Origin: Atopsyche davidsoni
Lineage: Eukaryota > Arthropoda > Insecta > Trichoptera > Hydrobiosidae
Reading direction: 5' to 3'
Length of the DNA: 64,000 nucleotides
Assembly: GCA_022113835.1 (NCBI GenBank)
Contig: JAILWY010000010.1
Coordinates: forward strand, 2,629,501-2,693,500
Of the stretch, positions 26,001-36,660 are shown one piece after another. Below the pieces are notes generated by a model. It was not told the origin of the DNA. It saw only the letters and a program-made list of their open reading frames with translations, and did no database searches. The position numbers and the translations under genes are program-made. Every line of letters begins with the position of its first letter. Within the stretch, counting starts at the first letter, position 1.

Positions 26001-26800
26001 TATGAAATATGCGGCACTCAGGTCGACCCTGTAGGTATCTGTCTGTTCCAAATGAATAGGATAATGGAAATGTTATCTGGATAAGTACTCTATTATGTGG
26101 TTTAATTTAAAATTACAAAAAAAAAAACAGAAATTATATAAAGACGTAAAAGTACAAATGGGAGGTAAAAAAACAAAAAGTCAAACAGTGAAATTTACGG
26201 CTGTACTCTTTCGTTTCAAAGTTGTATTTCATTAAAATTTACTTTAACCAGATTCAGACCCAGAACCTTGCAGTCAGCAAGCAGAATGTAAACAAGTCCA
26301 GAATCACACTCATATTAGAAGTATCCGTATTTTTTTAGGATAAAAGTGGAGTTTGAATCCACATTTTTAGTTACCACCACTATTTTATGTGTATATCGTT
26401 TATAAATAAGCAAATTGCCTTCACAATGAACCGCTGGTAAAATTTGCAAGATAATAAATATTAAACATTTAGCTCAAGTAATTTCTAGTTGAATTCACGA
26501 TTGAATTTTCTTTTGAAATATTGCACGTATAAATAAACAGATTATTGTGTATTAATTTCAAATAGCAAGCTTGAACACAAATTTAACCATAATAATTTAA
26601 TAGTGCCTCCTACTAGGAATCATAGTACTCGGGGCGGCGGCCTGAAACTCCTGCCAAGCGGTCTGATTAGATTATCTTGCATCAGTGTGCAAAATGCAGT
26701 TATCGGAAATGCTATTTACAAGCTGGTCAGATTGGTACAGCGTATCTTAAAGCAAATATTTATGAATTTAAATCAAAACCATATCAGGAAATTTTGCTAC
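23026..26800. other. Noncoding stretch, no gene recognised
   Basis: Mostly AT-rich. Contents: a GC-rich patch with a tRNA-like B box (separate entry), a (TA)n(CG)(TG)n microsatellite at about 23535-23564, moderately GC-rich islands at about 24365-24480, 25080-25290 and 25975-26045, and poly-A/T runs. ORFs of up to 125 codons (26603-26980, overlapping the H1 hairpin) match no family I recognise. Confidence 0.5.
23325..23440 (-). mobile_element. Possible tRNA-related SINE fragment
   Basis: The minus strand contains GCCGGTTTGATCCCTTGC, close to the pol III B box GGTTCGANTCC, preceded by GTAGCGGTTTCGCTCGCA. This resembles the 3' half of a tRNA-derived SINE head. No clear A box or tail was found, so the assignment is weak. 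Confidence 0.3.
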
Positions 26801-26907
26801 TTGGGTGTTGAGCTGCTTGAAATTTTCAGTGCTCCGACATTTCAGTCTAATGTGATGGTCTCACCACGGGGACCGAAACGGAGGACTGAAAGCTACAAGC
26901 AGCTCAA
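26801..26907 (+). other. Hairpin repeat, family H1 (hammerhead-like)
   Basis: Arms GAGCTGCTTG...TTTCAGTGCTCC and GGAGGACTGAAAG...CAAGCAGCTC pair as a long outer stem. Inside, TGATGGTCTC, a short loop and GGGGACCGAAAC form a second stem ending in GAAAC. This is the arrangement of a type I hammerhead: stem I, CTGATGA, stem II, GAAAC, stem I'. Here CTGATGA is degraded (GTGATGG) and the cleavage triplet GTC after GAAAC, present in the 6.1 kb copy, is missing. Such motifs are known from Penelope-like elements and retrozymes; no reverse transcriptase is visible nearby. Confidence 0.5.
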
Positions 26908-27744
26908 TATACAAGAAACCAAATCACCGACGACCAAAACCTACGAACATACCCATGAAAACGAAATCTATAAAAAATAAAATAATATGAAAACAATCCA
27001 ATGAAATATTTTATGTTACTTAAAATTTTTGATATGATTTTTCTATAAACACGTAATAAAAAAAAAAATTATATAACCCAGGTAATCAAAGTAAAATATG
27101 CATGTTGATTTTATTTAAACACAAAACGAAATAAACCATTCTCTACTCAAGATCATCCTTTACAGTTTTCATGTTTATATGCAGTTTTTTTGCAAGGCTT
27201 TGATGATTATTAACCTGAATTATTACAGTTTTGCTGCAAGAAAATAAAATGATCAAAACACGCGGGGAATCGGATATACTGAGTCAAGAAGCATCGCGGT
27301 CTTAGAGGATTGTATCGCGCTGTCCCCTTTCACCACACACTGAAGCCACTTCTATCGCGATATGGCCCAGAAAAAGATGTCTGGAGCGAGCCCCTGATGG
27401 ATGGAGGCCTCCCACGGCCCCGTACATTTGTATCGGCAGGATTATCGGATTAGTCGAATGCGAAATGTACGGCGGGGGACTATCATTTCATACGCGCGCC
27501 AGTGTGGGTAGCCTACACCTCCTGCCAAACTAGTATAATGAAACATCAAACAACAGAGAAAATGAGACGTAAATCACCTTCGATTTAAACTGCCGGACAC
27601 TTGCTGATTTCAAAATAAAATAAATCAGCTGTTTTAAAACATAATTATTTATAAATATGTTATTTTGGTTTGGTTAATTTATTCAGTAAGTCTTCAGTGT
27701 TTTTGTTTGTCCAGGTGTGATCACGTACGCACACTGATTTTATA
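26908..27744. other. Noncoding stretch with a GC-rich island
   Basis: AT-rich to about 27260, then a GC-rich block at about 27265-27530. No ORF of note falls within the island. Possible regulatory or conserved noncoding element. Confidence 0.5.
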
Positions 27745-28085
27745 TATGTATTCATATGTCGATTTTTTTATTAAACGTCAATCAATGCGTATTTATTACC
27801 CATTACGAGTTTATTATATTATTACTAATATGATTAGGCACATTAGTTCATTAGTACTAACCCTTGTACTAACGAATCACTTCCGTTTATCGAGAATTTT
27901 TAACAATCATACTCCACATATGAACCAATGTGCTCAGGCCAACCAGAATTTAGTTAGTTACACCGGCCATGTAAGCCAGGGGATGTGGGTTCAAATCCCA
28001 CACAAATCACGATGATATTTTTCTGAGTTTCTTTAAATCATCTTCTATGTATGAACTAATGTGCCTAATCATATAAGTAATATAT
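27745..28085 (+). mobile_element. Foldback element carrying a tRNA-derived SINE body
   Basis: Inverted arms TATGATTAGGCACATTAG (ending near 27848) and CTAATGTGCCTAATCATA (about 28056-28073) flank a SINE fragment. Upstream sequence (TTATTAAACGTCAATCAATG, then GCGTATTTATTACCCATTAC) is shared with the copy at 48564-48776. This copy holds an extra ~110 bp between the left arm and the SINE, including TTTTTAACAATCAT, which recurs at 57.76 kb. Confidence 0.75.
27960..28046 (+). mobile_element. tRNA-Thr(UGU)-like SINE, 5'-truncated
   Basis: CACCGGCCATGTAAGCCAGG corresponds to the anticodon arm of a tRNA, with TGT in the anticodon position of a CATGTAA loop. GTGGGTTCAAATCCCAC is a perfect T arm containing the B box. 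It is followed by the SINE-specific body CAAATCACGATGATATTTTT. The A box is missing in this copy. The tRNA-Thr origin is inferred from the anticodon arm of this family (GGTCATGTAAACC at 48.67 kb). Confidence 0.75.
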
Positions 28086-28287
28086 GTATTCAACAAAATA
28101 TAAGTAGCAAATTAAATTAAATGTGAAAATTCTTTTATTTTTCATTAATTAAATTAGGTTATGATAAGGTGTGAGGATATTCCCTGATCCTACGTGCAGG
28201 TTGTGGGGCTTATGCGTGGTAGCGTACATGGATTTCTTTAATTACGTTATTTATTGTGTTAGGCAGAGAGAATACGTAAAAAACCCT

Positions 28288-28610
28288 GTAAAACAAAATA
28301 TAAGTCAGAAATAGATTATAGCTTAAGGTAGTGAAGTGATTGCGCACAGTTTTGTGTGTAAATGTGTGGGTGTTTGCAGTACTTTTGTCTTGGCGGGTGT
28401 GATCACGTGCGTATACTAAATGTGTGTGGATGAATTAAATAATATATAAGTTAGAAACAGGACTTTTTTAGGCTTAGGTAGTGAAGTGATTTCGCACGGT
28501 TTTGTGCGTAAATGTGTGCGTGTCTGCAGTGTTTTTGTCTGGCTGGGTGTGATCACGTGCGTACACTGACTGCGTGTAGATGTATTCAACAAAATATTAG
28601 TTAGAAAGAA
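28288..28610. repeat. 150-bp tandem repeat, just over two copies
   Basis: Anchors recur exactly 150 bp apart: GTAGTGAAGTGAT (28328 and 28478) and GTGTGATCACGTGCGTA (28397 and 28547). A third unit begins near 28590 (AAAATATTAGTTAGAAA) and breaks off. Each unit contains GATCACGTGC with a CACGTG E-box-type palindrome. A related fragment, GTGTGATCACGTACGCACAC, sits at about 27715. The minus-strand 93-codon ORF over the array is a repeat artefact. Confidence 0.85.
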
Positions 28611-29452
28611 CACATTTTTTATCGGCTTACATGTCGCAAACACAGAAAAGGGAGCACATGGATCCGCTCCAAATACGAGACGTTTAACGACCGGCACTTG
28701 TGAAATAGCAATAAGTGGGGCATTTCTACATAATGAAGATGTAAAAATACCAAGAAGCTACTCTTTATAAATAATAGAAAATCTTAAAAAGAATTGTCTC
28801 TTTGAAACATACAACTGAGAATACAATAAAATATGCTGACTCTTTGCACAAATATATTTTTTAAAAACCACATTCTTTTTTCTTATACTGTATAATATAC
28901 AGGTAATAAAATAAATTACAGGTGTTTTGAGTGTTACAAAAAAAAAAAAATAATAATTGTTAACCTTTAACGGTACTGTTATTTCAAGTGTTGATGTAAA
29001 GTTTAGAATCATTCTATTTATTTAAAAAAAATCGAATATTTAATTATCATTTGATTTGAAGCATACCACACAAACACAAAGTAAATATTCTAAAGTAAAG
29101 ATTTTGGGATATACAGTATGTCACATTGGAAACCTGCGAAGTTTACAAGAAGGCCTATGAATACATAATTATATGAAAAAGCCATATTAGGCATTCGAAA
29201 GAAATAAAGATAATCGGGGAGACTTTGCAAATCCCCGGCCGCGCCTGATGAAGTCCCGGTGTACAATTCGTTAGAATTAATATCCAGACTTGTGAAGGAT
29301 ACCGTGAAAAATTACCTATTAGTTGTTAACAAATGTAAATGTAAGTGTTAAATAATACCAAGTGTCATTAATTACGAAGGTGTGCCCGCGACTTGCTCTG
29401 TCGATGTCTTGCTCTGTTATAATTGAGTATATAAGTTGTAAATGACATTGAA
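28611..29452. other. AT-rich noncoding stretch, no gene recognised
   Basis: AT-rich sequence with a small GC-richer patch at about 29215-29275. The 84-codon minus-strand ORF at 28758-29012 is AT-driven and unrecognised. Confidence 0.5.
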
Positions 29453-30300
29453 TGCTGAAATATTTTCTCTTAAAAAAAAAAAAAATAATTATCCCTTAAT
29501 TCCCAATCTAACAGTTATAAAAGTTTTATATTTTACAGAGAAATCGCTAAAACCTGTATCGGAGTATTTTTTTATTCTATTTTTAAGCCTGGAAACTTAA
29601 ATTTAAAAAAATAAAAACTTGTTACACCGCTGTCAGAAATAAGCAAATCAATTCACACACATCAACACGTTAAAAGACAAAATCGCTAACAAAAAAATAA
29701 TCACCTACCTCTAGTCATTTAGCTACTCGTGATTGTTGTTTGAGTGTTTTGAGCATTGCACCGCGAGACGGTTAAATTTAATGAGGTTTTAGTATGAAAT
29801 ATGTATGGTAAAAGTAGAAAAATAATGTAATTAATTGTAGCGTAAATATTCTGGGCTTTCTGATCACGGGCCATAACTTGCTGAAATATTTTCTTTTAAA
29901 TAAAAATAAATAATTATCCCTTAATACCCAATCTAACAGTTATAAAAGTTTTATATTTTACAGAGAAATCGCTAAAACCTGTATCGGAGTATTTTTTTAT
30001 TTTATTTTTAAGCCTGGAAACTAAAATTTAAAAAAATAAAAACTTGTTACACCGCTGTCAGAAATAAGCAAATCAATTCACACACATCAACACGTTAAAA
30101 GACAAAATCGCTAACAAAATATAATAACCATCCTCTAGTCATTTAGCTACTCGTGATTGTTGTTTAAGTGTTTTGAGCATTGCACCGCGAGACGGTTTAA
30201 TTTAATGAGGTTTCAGTATGAAATAATTATGGTAAGAGTAGAAAATTTATGTAATTAATTATAGCGTTAATATGCTAGGCGTTCTGATCACGAGCCGTAT
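29453..30300. repeat. Tandem duplication, two ~425-bp copies
   Basis: Copy 1 (29453-29878) and copy 2 (29879-30300) are highly similar in the same orientation, with scattered substitutions and short indels mainly in poly-A runs. The anchor ACAGTTATAAAAGTTTTATA lies at 29511 and 29936. No ORF of note is inside. The divergence suggests an old but not ancient unequal exchange. Confidence 0.9.
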
Positions 30301-30890
30301 TTTAAAAAACTTGCCACTTCACTAAGTCACGAAGGCACACGAGCAGGCTTAGAGGGGTTTATTGCTCCTTTTGAAAGCGCCATAGTGCCAGGGTGGCTCT
30401 GAAATTGTACCGTAATTTCAGCAGAAAGGAATCGGCAGCGGCGATGATCTTTGGTACATTTTTCAATTTGGGATTAGAAAATTCATTTTGCCTTTCGTTT
30501 GACTGGATATATTTTCGGTGACGGCAGAAAGCTTCGGATGTGACTTTATCTGTCATTATTTACTGAGCTCTGTGATTCTGGGGAATGGCTCTTCGTTGAA
30601 AATGTCGTATTGGTAGATACTTTTATGTACACTTTAAAGCGGCTGAAAATAATATATTAAATAAGACACAAACAAACAAGATTGTAATCTTCTAGCAACT
30701 TGGCAATTCATGTTATTTGTTTAAAAATAAAAAAAATATATAATTTATTAGTGGGTCGTAGACAAAGGTTGAATAAATTTCATTGCTTAAAAAAAAAACG
30801 CAAATTAGTAATTGAAGGTGTTTCCAACGAAATATAAATATTTTGATAATGATTAAGTACATTTTTTGTACCCCAAGTACCCCATTTGAA
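30301..30890. other. Noncoding stretch with a moderately GC-rich island
   Basis: A moderately GC-rich block (about 30325-30590) has a 65-codon minus-strand ORF that I do not recognise, followed by AT-rich sequence. No gene supported. Confidence 0.5.
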
Positions 30891-31003
30891 TGCACCGGCC
30901 ATGAGGGCTTGGGGATGTGGGTTCAAATCCCTCACAAATCACGATGATATTTTCTGAAGAGTTTCTTAAATCAATTTTCAATATTTAAAAAATGTACTTA
31001 ATC
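30891..31003 (+). mobile_element. tRNA-Thr(UGU)-like SINE, 5'-truncated
   Basis: CACCGGCCATGAGGGCTTGG is followed by the B-box arm GTGGGTTCAAATCCCTCAC and the SINE body CAAATCACGATGATATTTTC. The tail AATATTTAAAAAATGTACTT matches the reverse complement of 47590-47610. The anticodon arm is diverged. The copy is cut at its 5' end at the same point as the 27.96 kb copy. Confidence 0.75.
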
Positions 31004-31006
31004 ATT

Positions 31007-31078
31007 ATCAATCAATAAAACCTATATAGGCAAAATCGTACTTCCTGTGAGACGGTCTTCACAAAAATCAATAATATA
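31007..31078. mobile_element. Foldback element F2, one arm
   Basis: ATCAATCAATAAAACCTATA, then GGCAAAATCGTACTTCCTGT and GAGACGGTCTTCACAAAAAT, match the right half of the complete foldback at 47897-48034. The left arm is missing. It follows the SINE copy at 30891 directly, whereas at 47.6-48.0 kb a SINE and a complete F2 also lie close together. Confidence 0.7.
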
Positions 31079-31269
31079 TAAATATTTTGATTATAATTTC
31101 ATTTTTGTATCACAGTTATCGACCTTTGTGTATGATGTATCGATGAAACAGCACTTTCGGGTATTAAATAACCGGATATGGAGAACTGACATTCAAATTT
31201 GCAGTGGGGTCGCCGCCGGAGGCGAGGGAGTGTGCGCCTCGGCAGGGTCGGACCGAAAACAAACAGGCG

Positions 31270-31925
31270 AGTGATGAACGTCCAAACAGGTCGTGTTCCC
31301 GAGCCCCTGTTGACAGACTGCACCACTGCAGCCTCCGTGCCACCGGATTATGATAACGTCACATGAAACTCGGGTCTAGCCTTCTTGATACCTTGCCACT
31401 TGATGCCTCAATAATCGATGATACTCGTCGCTTTGAGGTGAATATTCAAAAAACTGCAGATTTCATGGGTGATGTTGAAGATATTGTTTTTGGTGTATTT
31501 TATTGTTATCGAAAGAAGAGAGTGATGAACGTCCAAACAGGTCGTGTTCCCGAGCCCCTGTTGACAGACTGCACCACTGCAGCCTCCGTGCCACCGGATT
31601 ATGATAACGTCACATGAAACTCGGGTCTAGCCTTCTTGATACCTTGCCACTTGATGCCTCAATAATCGATGTTACTCTTCCCTTAGGGGTGAATATTCAA
31701 AAAACTGCAGATTTCATGCGTGATGTTGAAGATATTATTGTTTTTTTATGGTGTATTTTATTATTATCGAAAGAAGAGAGTGATTAACGTCCAAATAGGT
31801 TGAGGTCCCCCGAGTCCCTGTTGATAGACTGCACCAGTTGCCCCCCCGTGTCACCGGATTATGATAACGTCCCTTGAAGCTCGGGTCATCTTAATACCCT
31901 GATGCCTAATTATATGATGATACTT
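31270..31925. repeat. ~251-bp tandem repeat, about 2.6 copies
   Basis: Units start at about 31271, 31522 and 31780, each with GTGAT(G/T)AACGTCCAAA, GACAGACTGCACCA (GATAGACTGCACCA in unit 3) and ATTATGATAACGTC. Units 1 and 2 are almost identical, while unit 3 is more diverged and stops near 31925. The unit contains GATAACGTCACAT in the first two copies. ORFs at 31099-31326 and 31363-31617 read through the repeat and are not credible genes. Confidence 0.9.
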
Positions 31926-34900
31926 AAAAAATATTCTAAAAATTGCTATTTTCAGTTCATTACTTAACAAAATAAACTTATTATTATGTGACAAAACAAG
32001 AATTTTAAATGAAGTGGTTTTGTTTTATTTTTCAAAGGTTTCCGACAAACCAAAATATTTTCCCTTATAAATTTATTATAAAACAAAACCTTGATATATT
32101 TTTGAATAAACAAGTCTTTAAAGTACCCGAATAGGAATACGAGATTAGAAAATAGTTTGGTTTTTATTCATAAGTATTCAAATGAGATTGCATGATACAG
32201 TACTGTCTCTGGACTTTCGATTGCCGTTTATACGGGTACTCCTCTAAGTTTCATTTCTTTAAAAGCTTTCCCTAATACATTACAAAGAAACACAACAACC
32301 GAAATTCTTAATGTTAACCATAAGAACAAGAACTTTCTTTCAGGTCTAGATTTAATATATAAATAATACGGCAAAGCTCCGGACGGCCCACTGGTTTTTT
32401 GAGAGGCCATTAGTAGCAGCAGACCCCGTAGTCTTGGACCCCATGAATAAGCAAAAGAGGGAATTGGCCCCTGAAGCCCAGTCCTGAGTCCCTACCTTAG
32501 AAGGACCCGCGTCAAAAATTCGATTATAGAAAGTGTGTACATACCTTGCATAGTTTCAATAGAAAACCAAATTGGAAAAATATAATGCAACTTGTCGCGC
32601 ACAGTTAACAGCCAATTATAGCAGGTAAATATGAGTATGATTTATTAATATTTTCATCTTTAATATCTTTCATAAATTAAAGGTCTAAAGTTTTCATTTT
32701 TCATGAATATTGTGACTTGAGAAACAGCTTGTTATATGGGATTATTTTCAATCTTAAATTAAGTATTTAATTAATTATTTTATGACTACAAGCGCAAAAT
32801 TTTTGTTAAAAATAAACTAAACTTTCGTTTTCTAAAAGGTGATTTTGGGCGATCAAATATAGGTCATATCTTTTATAGAAAATATAGGTCATATTTTTAG
32901 AAAGTATTTCTAAATTTTACGGAAAATGTGTCAACTTTTGTTTTTTGGTGATAATTTATCTTTTATTTTGAAATAATTTAGTAATAAATCTAGTTCACAG
33001 TATCCTCTTAATCCGTGTTTTGTTAGAATCTTTAAAAAAATTAAAGCTAGAAAAAAAAGTAATGACTAGCATAATTACTGACTCAATTACTTTTGTATAA
33101 ATTAAGTTAAATTAATAAATTAAGAAGCACTAATTAATAAAAAAGTGGGTTAAATTTTTTTTTGAAAAATCATCAATGGTACTAATTTTCTGATTTTCCA
33201 TTAATTAAAATTATTGATCTATCATTTTCGGGAAAGTAATTTAATACGGAAACGTCTTTATACATATAAAGACTACTTTCTTGGAAACCTGTCTGAGAGT
33301 CAGGTACATTAATCATATTCTAACAAAGGTAATATTATAGAAGTAACTGGATATAAAAATATAAAAAAATATTTTAATCACTAATAACAGTATTTATTTC
33401 AAGTAAAAAAAATTAACAAAGCTGACTTACTCAGAACCATTTGTACAATATCTTATGTAAATTTATCGAAAATACTAATTAATACAGTCTGCATAGTTTT
33501 AAGAAATAAACATTCTAATCAATTGTTTGTTGATACGTAAATCTCATGAAATCAATATTATATTATCCTTTTAGATTTAATATTTTAAATTACTTGACGA
33601 AATTCCATTATAGTATTTCTGCCCAGAATTGTTATTACAACTAAAATCGTTTCCAAAAAACATAAACGCATTGTAAAAATCCTTTAAAGCCTCTGACGAG
33701 TCAGGAATATTCAACATATTAAAATTAAAATTAGTTTTGAGAATCGTTGCTTTTATCATTGTCATTAGCTCATTTGTAAATAGTTTACTAAGCCTAAGGG
33801 TTAGCATTTTCGCGAAACTGGTTGCGTCAAAAAACTCGAAACTTACCTTCTTGATTGACTCTTATTAATGAAATAAATTTTTATTTCGTCTCTGTTTTGT
33901 TATAACGTATTATTAAAAATCATGGGTACTGAAGTTATATAGAATTCTTATTCGTATTCAGTTTTTTTCTGGAATGAGTTTAGCTTCGAAAAGTCACGTA
34001 TCTTCAAAACAAGAAAAGTTTGCTAAGCCAACAGTGTCACCAAGTTGGTAATGTCATATTGTTACAATGCACTCTGTGAGATTTGCGAAAGCACGGAATC
34101 TTGTATATGTTTGAATAAACTGCAATATATTTCGTCCCAGCGTGGTAAATAGCTTTATCTGCCAATGTTTCGTGATTCTCCTATTGCGACTTAAATTAAC
34201 TTTCCCAATAAACTTATTTTTAAATTTTTCTCAGAAATTTAAATTATTTTTGAAATTTTTTTTTTTATTTTCTATTAAAGAGATTAATACATAATATTGG
34301 TATAGCGCATAATACACACGAATTAAATAATATTTTTTCTAAAATTATTCTCGTAACCAACGGGCGGTTATTATAAATATAAAAAAGACGATTAACGTAG
34401 ATTTGTTAAAAAAAATTGCTTTCAAGTTCAACGTAAAAGAAGACCAACATAGAAAAAAAAATTATATATTTGCAAATATAACTGTTCAATTGCGATAGTA
34501 TGATAACCATAAAATCAGCAAAGTAGTTTGTGTTTGCACGCAAAACGAAAAAATAAAATAGGTTTTATACAAATAAGATTTTTAGGCATCATAGCAGACG
34601 TAGTGCGTCTCCTCACTATTTTCATAAAAAAAATCATATTAATCAGCATTTTGATATAACTGCTGATTTTTCCACTGCACTTGCGGTCGACTAACAACCG
34701 AACGCTAATCTACTAATATCGCTCACTTCGGCGTTGTGTTTCTTTTGGAAAAGCTTTTGAAAATCTTTAAGAGCTATTGGCTAATCACCGTTCGGCGGTC
34801 GGTTGTGTTGCAGCGGTGTAGGCCGCTTTGCAAGGAGCCCCGCCGATAATGCTGATTGCCTGCTGTTGACCCGTCTCGGTGGCGGCGGGACAAACACATC

Positions 34901-35090
34901 GCCGGCCTAATCACCGACCGGGGGTGCGAGGCAGGGGGTGGAGGCTCATCACGACAGCCCTCCAGATAAACAGACGCTGCCTTTTTAATCAGACTTGCTT
35001 CGGCATTCCATTTAGTGAGCACTGTGCCTCTAAGCTGATGCCGTTACTAAAAATAGCGCAAGCAGAAAAATGTATTGGGTGTATCCCGGG
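31926..35090. other. AT-rich noncoding stretch ending in a GC-rich island
   Basis: Mostly AT-rich. GC-richer sequence lies at about 32395-32520 and, strongly, at about 34780-35020 (GCCGGCCTAATCACCGACC). ORFs on both strands over the second island are short and unrecognised. No gene seen. Confidence 0.55.
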
Positions 35091-35782
35091 TACGGATTTT
35101 TTTAAGGAAATTTGAGCGTTTATTTAAGAAAATCTTGTACGATTCTGTTATTCAATGTATTGTCCATCGGAAGTTACAACATTTTCCCATCTTTCATGTT
35201 TTGAACCAAAGAACGAATCGAGACTATTTTCGATGCCTTGGACTGAAGTGAAGCGTATTCCGGAAAGTCCATTTTGCATCGACCGAAACAAAAAGTAGTC
35301 AGAAGGCGCCAAGTCTGGACTATATGGCGGGTAGGGCAAAACTTCCCCATCCTCTATTTTCCAAATAATTTTTAACGGGTTGAGCAACACGTGGACGAGC
35401 ATTCTCATGTTGGAAAATCAATGTCTCGTATCTGGTCTCCCATTCTGGCCGTTTTTCCTTCAATGCTCTCTTTTAACGAATCGTATGTTGTTGGTACACC
35501 TCTCCAGTAACGGTGTGGCACCCAATTTTCTTGCTTCTGGATGAATCCCAATGCTTTTAGGCGCTTGAAAACGTTTCCAATTCTTCATCTTCAAACTTTT
35601 TCGGCTGTCTAGGTCTTTTTTGTCTTTGATGTCAAAATCGCCACTTTTAAAGCGTTGATACCTCTCAAAACACTGTGTTTTCGCAAAAACATGTTTGCCA
35701 TACAATCACATATATCAATGATTTGCTACAACGCATACAAAAGTGTTGGCATCTAGTGTCAAATTCCGGTTTTTAAGGTATA
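35091..35782 (-). mobile_element. Mariner element, internally deleted
   Basis: A minus-strand mariner remnant of about 690 bp. Its probable ends share an imperfect ...GGAATTTGA / ...GGAAATTTGA inner motif next to TA, but exact limits are uncertain. An intact mariner is about 1.3 kb, so roughly half is missing. It is more closely allied to the classical mariner DD34D group than the 12, 19 and 54 kb elements, judging by YSPDLAPSDYFLF and SDGQYIE. Confidence 0.75.
35148..35722 (-). pseudogene. Mariner transposase remnant
   Basis: Reading from 35722 down, FERYQRFKSGDFDIKDKK is the end of the N-terminal DNA-binding region. Then come a short linker and PEARKLGATP/YWRGVPTTYD-type fragments; most of the catalytic domain is deleted. 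The C terminus follows: LVHVLLNPLKI, PYSPDLAPSDYFLFRSMQNG with the third catalytic aspartate, and ERWENVVTSDGQYIE before the stop at 35148. Frameshifts separate the two main ORFs (35460-35705 and 35148-35408). It cannot be active. Confidence 0.85.
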
Positions 35783-35849
35783 GACCTATTCATATTTACT
35801 TATCGACGACAGACTGAATTAATCTGTAGAACTCCATTTTAATATAATT

Positions 35850-36195
35850 GACCAGAAAACAACGGCCATTGTTTGTTTCGAAGCCTCTCCTCATATCCCT
35901 ATCCTGGGGCAGTCTGAACTTCCTTCTTCCAATGCCCTCTTTTCCTTCAATTGTTATTTGGACAATCAGCTGGAGGATGGCATTTATTGTTACGAAAAAT
36001 GTGGCCAAAATAGGACACCTTTCGCTTGTTTACCAACGTCAAGAGTTCTCTTTCTTTTCACATTATGTGCAAGACTCTTTCGTTTGTGACGCGGTCAACC
36101 CATGGTATCTTAAGAATTCTCCTATACAGCCACATTTCAAACGCCTTAATTCTTCGCATACAAGCTGTATTGAGTGTCCAGGATTAAACTCCATA
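35850..36195 (-). pseudogene. Non-LTR retrotransposon (LINE) ORF2, C-terminal fragment
   Basis: The minus-strand translation from about 36190 reads SWTLNTACMRRIKAFEMW, then LYRRILKIPWVDRVTNERVL, KERELLTLVNKRKVSYFGHI and, after a frameshift, IEGKEGIGRRKF. This is the region just downstream of the reverse transcriptase domain in insect LINE proteins often annotated as endonuclease-reverse transcriptase (RTE-like). Stop codons (TAA before SWTL, TGA before KEREL) and a frameshift make it a pseudogene. The RT catalytic motif itself is not in the window. It lies between a mariner and an R1 copy. Confidence 0.8.
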
Positions 36196-36289
36196 AAAGA
36201 GAATTGAGATGACATAATATTTGGTGAATCTACATCAAGATTTCAGGGTTATTTTAGCATCTGAATATTTTAAAATGAAATTTTCATAT

Positions 36290-36660
36290 GCCTCTTCTCA
36301 GAAGAAGTAGACGACTATTTCACTGAGCATATACTCAGTGTTCACGGTTTTCTAAGGGGAAAATAGTGTAGTGGGTCTTTCTACACCGCAGTTTTATATT
36401 GGAAGGAAAAGTTTGCGTATTGCTGCTACCCAATAGCATTATTATATAACCCTTTCCTTACAAAGCTTTGGCGTATAGATCTGATACTTTTGCAGCAAGC
36501 TACAGAAATAATAGCAGGTGCCCCCTCACTTCAATAAGGTACTTCCAGAGCACATCACACTTCAATTATTCCAATAAGTCCACAACAGGGTACATAATGG
36601 TAGCCATGCACAAGCAACAGAATGGGGAGAGCTGGGAGGAATACAACAAATATGATTGAC
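36290..36660 (+). mobile_element. Dispersed repeat R1, most complete copy
   Basis: Contains the 5' and 3' blocks of R1 without the mariner: CCTCTTCTCAGAAGAAG, TTTCACTGAGCATATACTCA, AATAGTGTAGTGGGTC, ACACCGCAGTTTTATATTGG, GCTGCTACCCAATAGC, CAAAGCTTTGGCG, GCAGCAAGCTAC and CATGCACAAGCAACAGAATG. It therefore shows the uninterrupted site where the 12.5 kb mariner sits. No long terminal repeat and no ORF beyond 63 codons. Probably a non-autonomous DNA transposon or SINE-like repeat of unknown class. Confidence 0.7.

Noticed and set aside
26603..26980. 125-codon ORF
   Set aside because: Its 3' half is the H1 hairpin, a noncoding repeat seen again at 6.1 kb; the 5' half matches nothing known.
27965..28610. 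CRISPR-like direct repeats
   Set aside because: Units are 150 bp, contiguous and without spacers, in a eukaryotic context; they are tandem duplications and SINE fragments.
31363..31617. 84-codon ORF and its minus-strand partner
   Set aside because: They read through the ~251-bp tandem repeat and have no recognisable domain.
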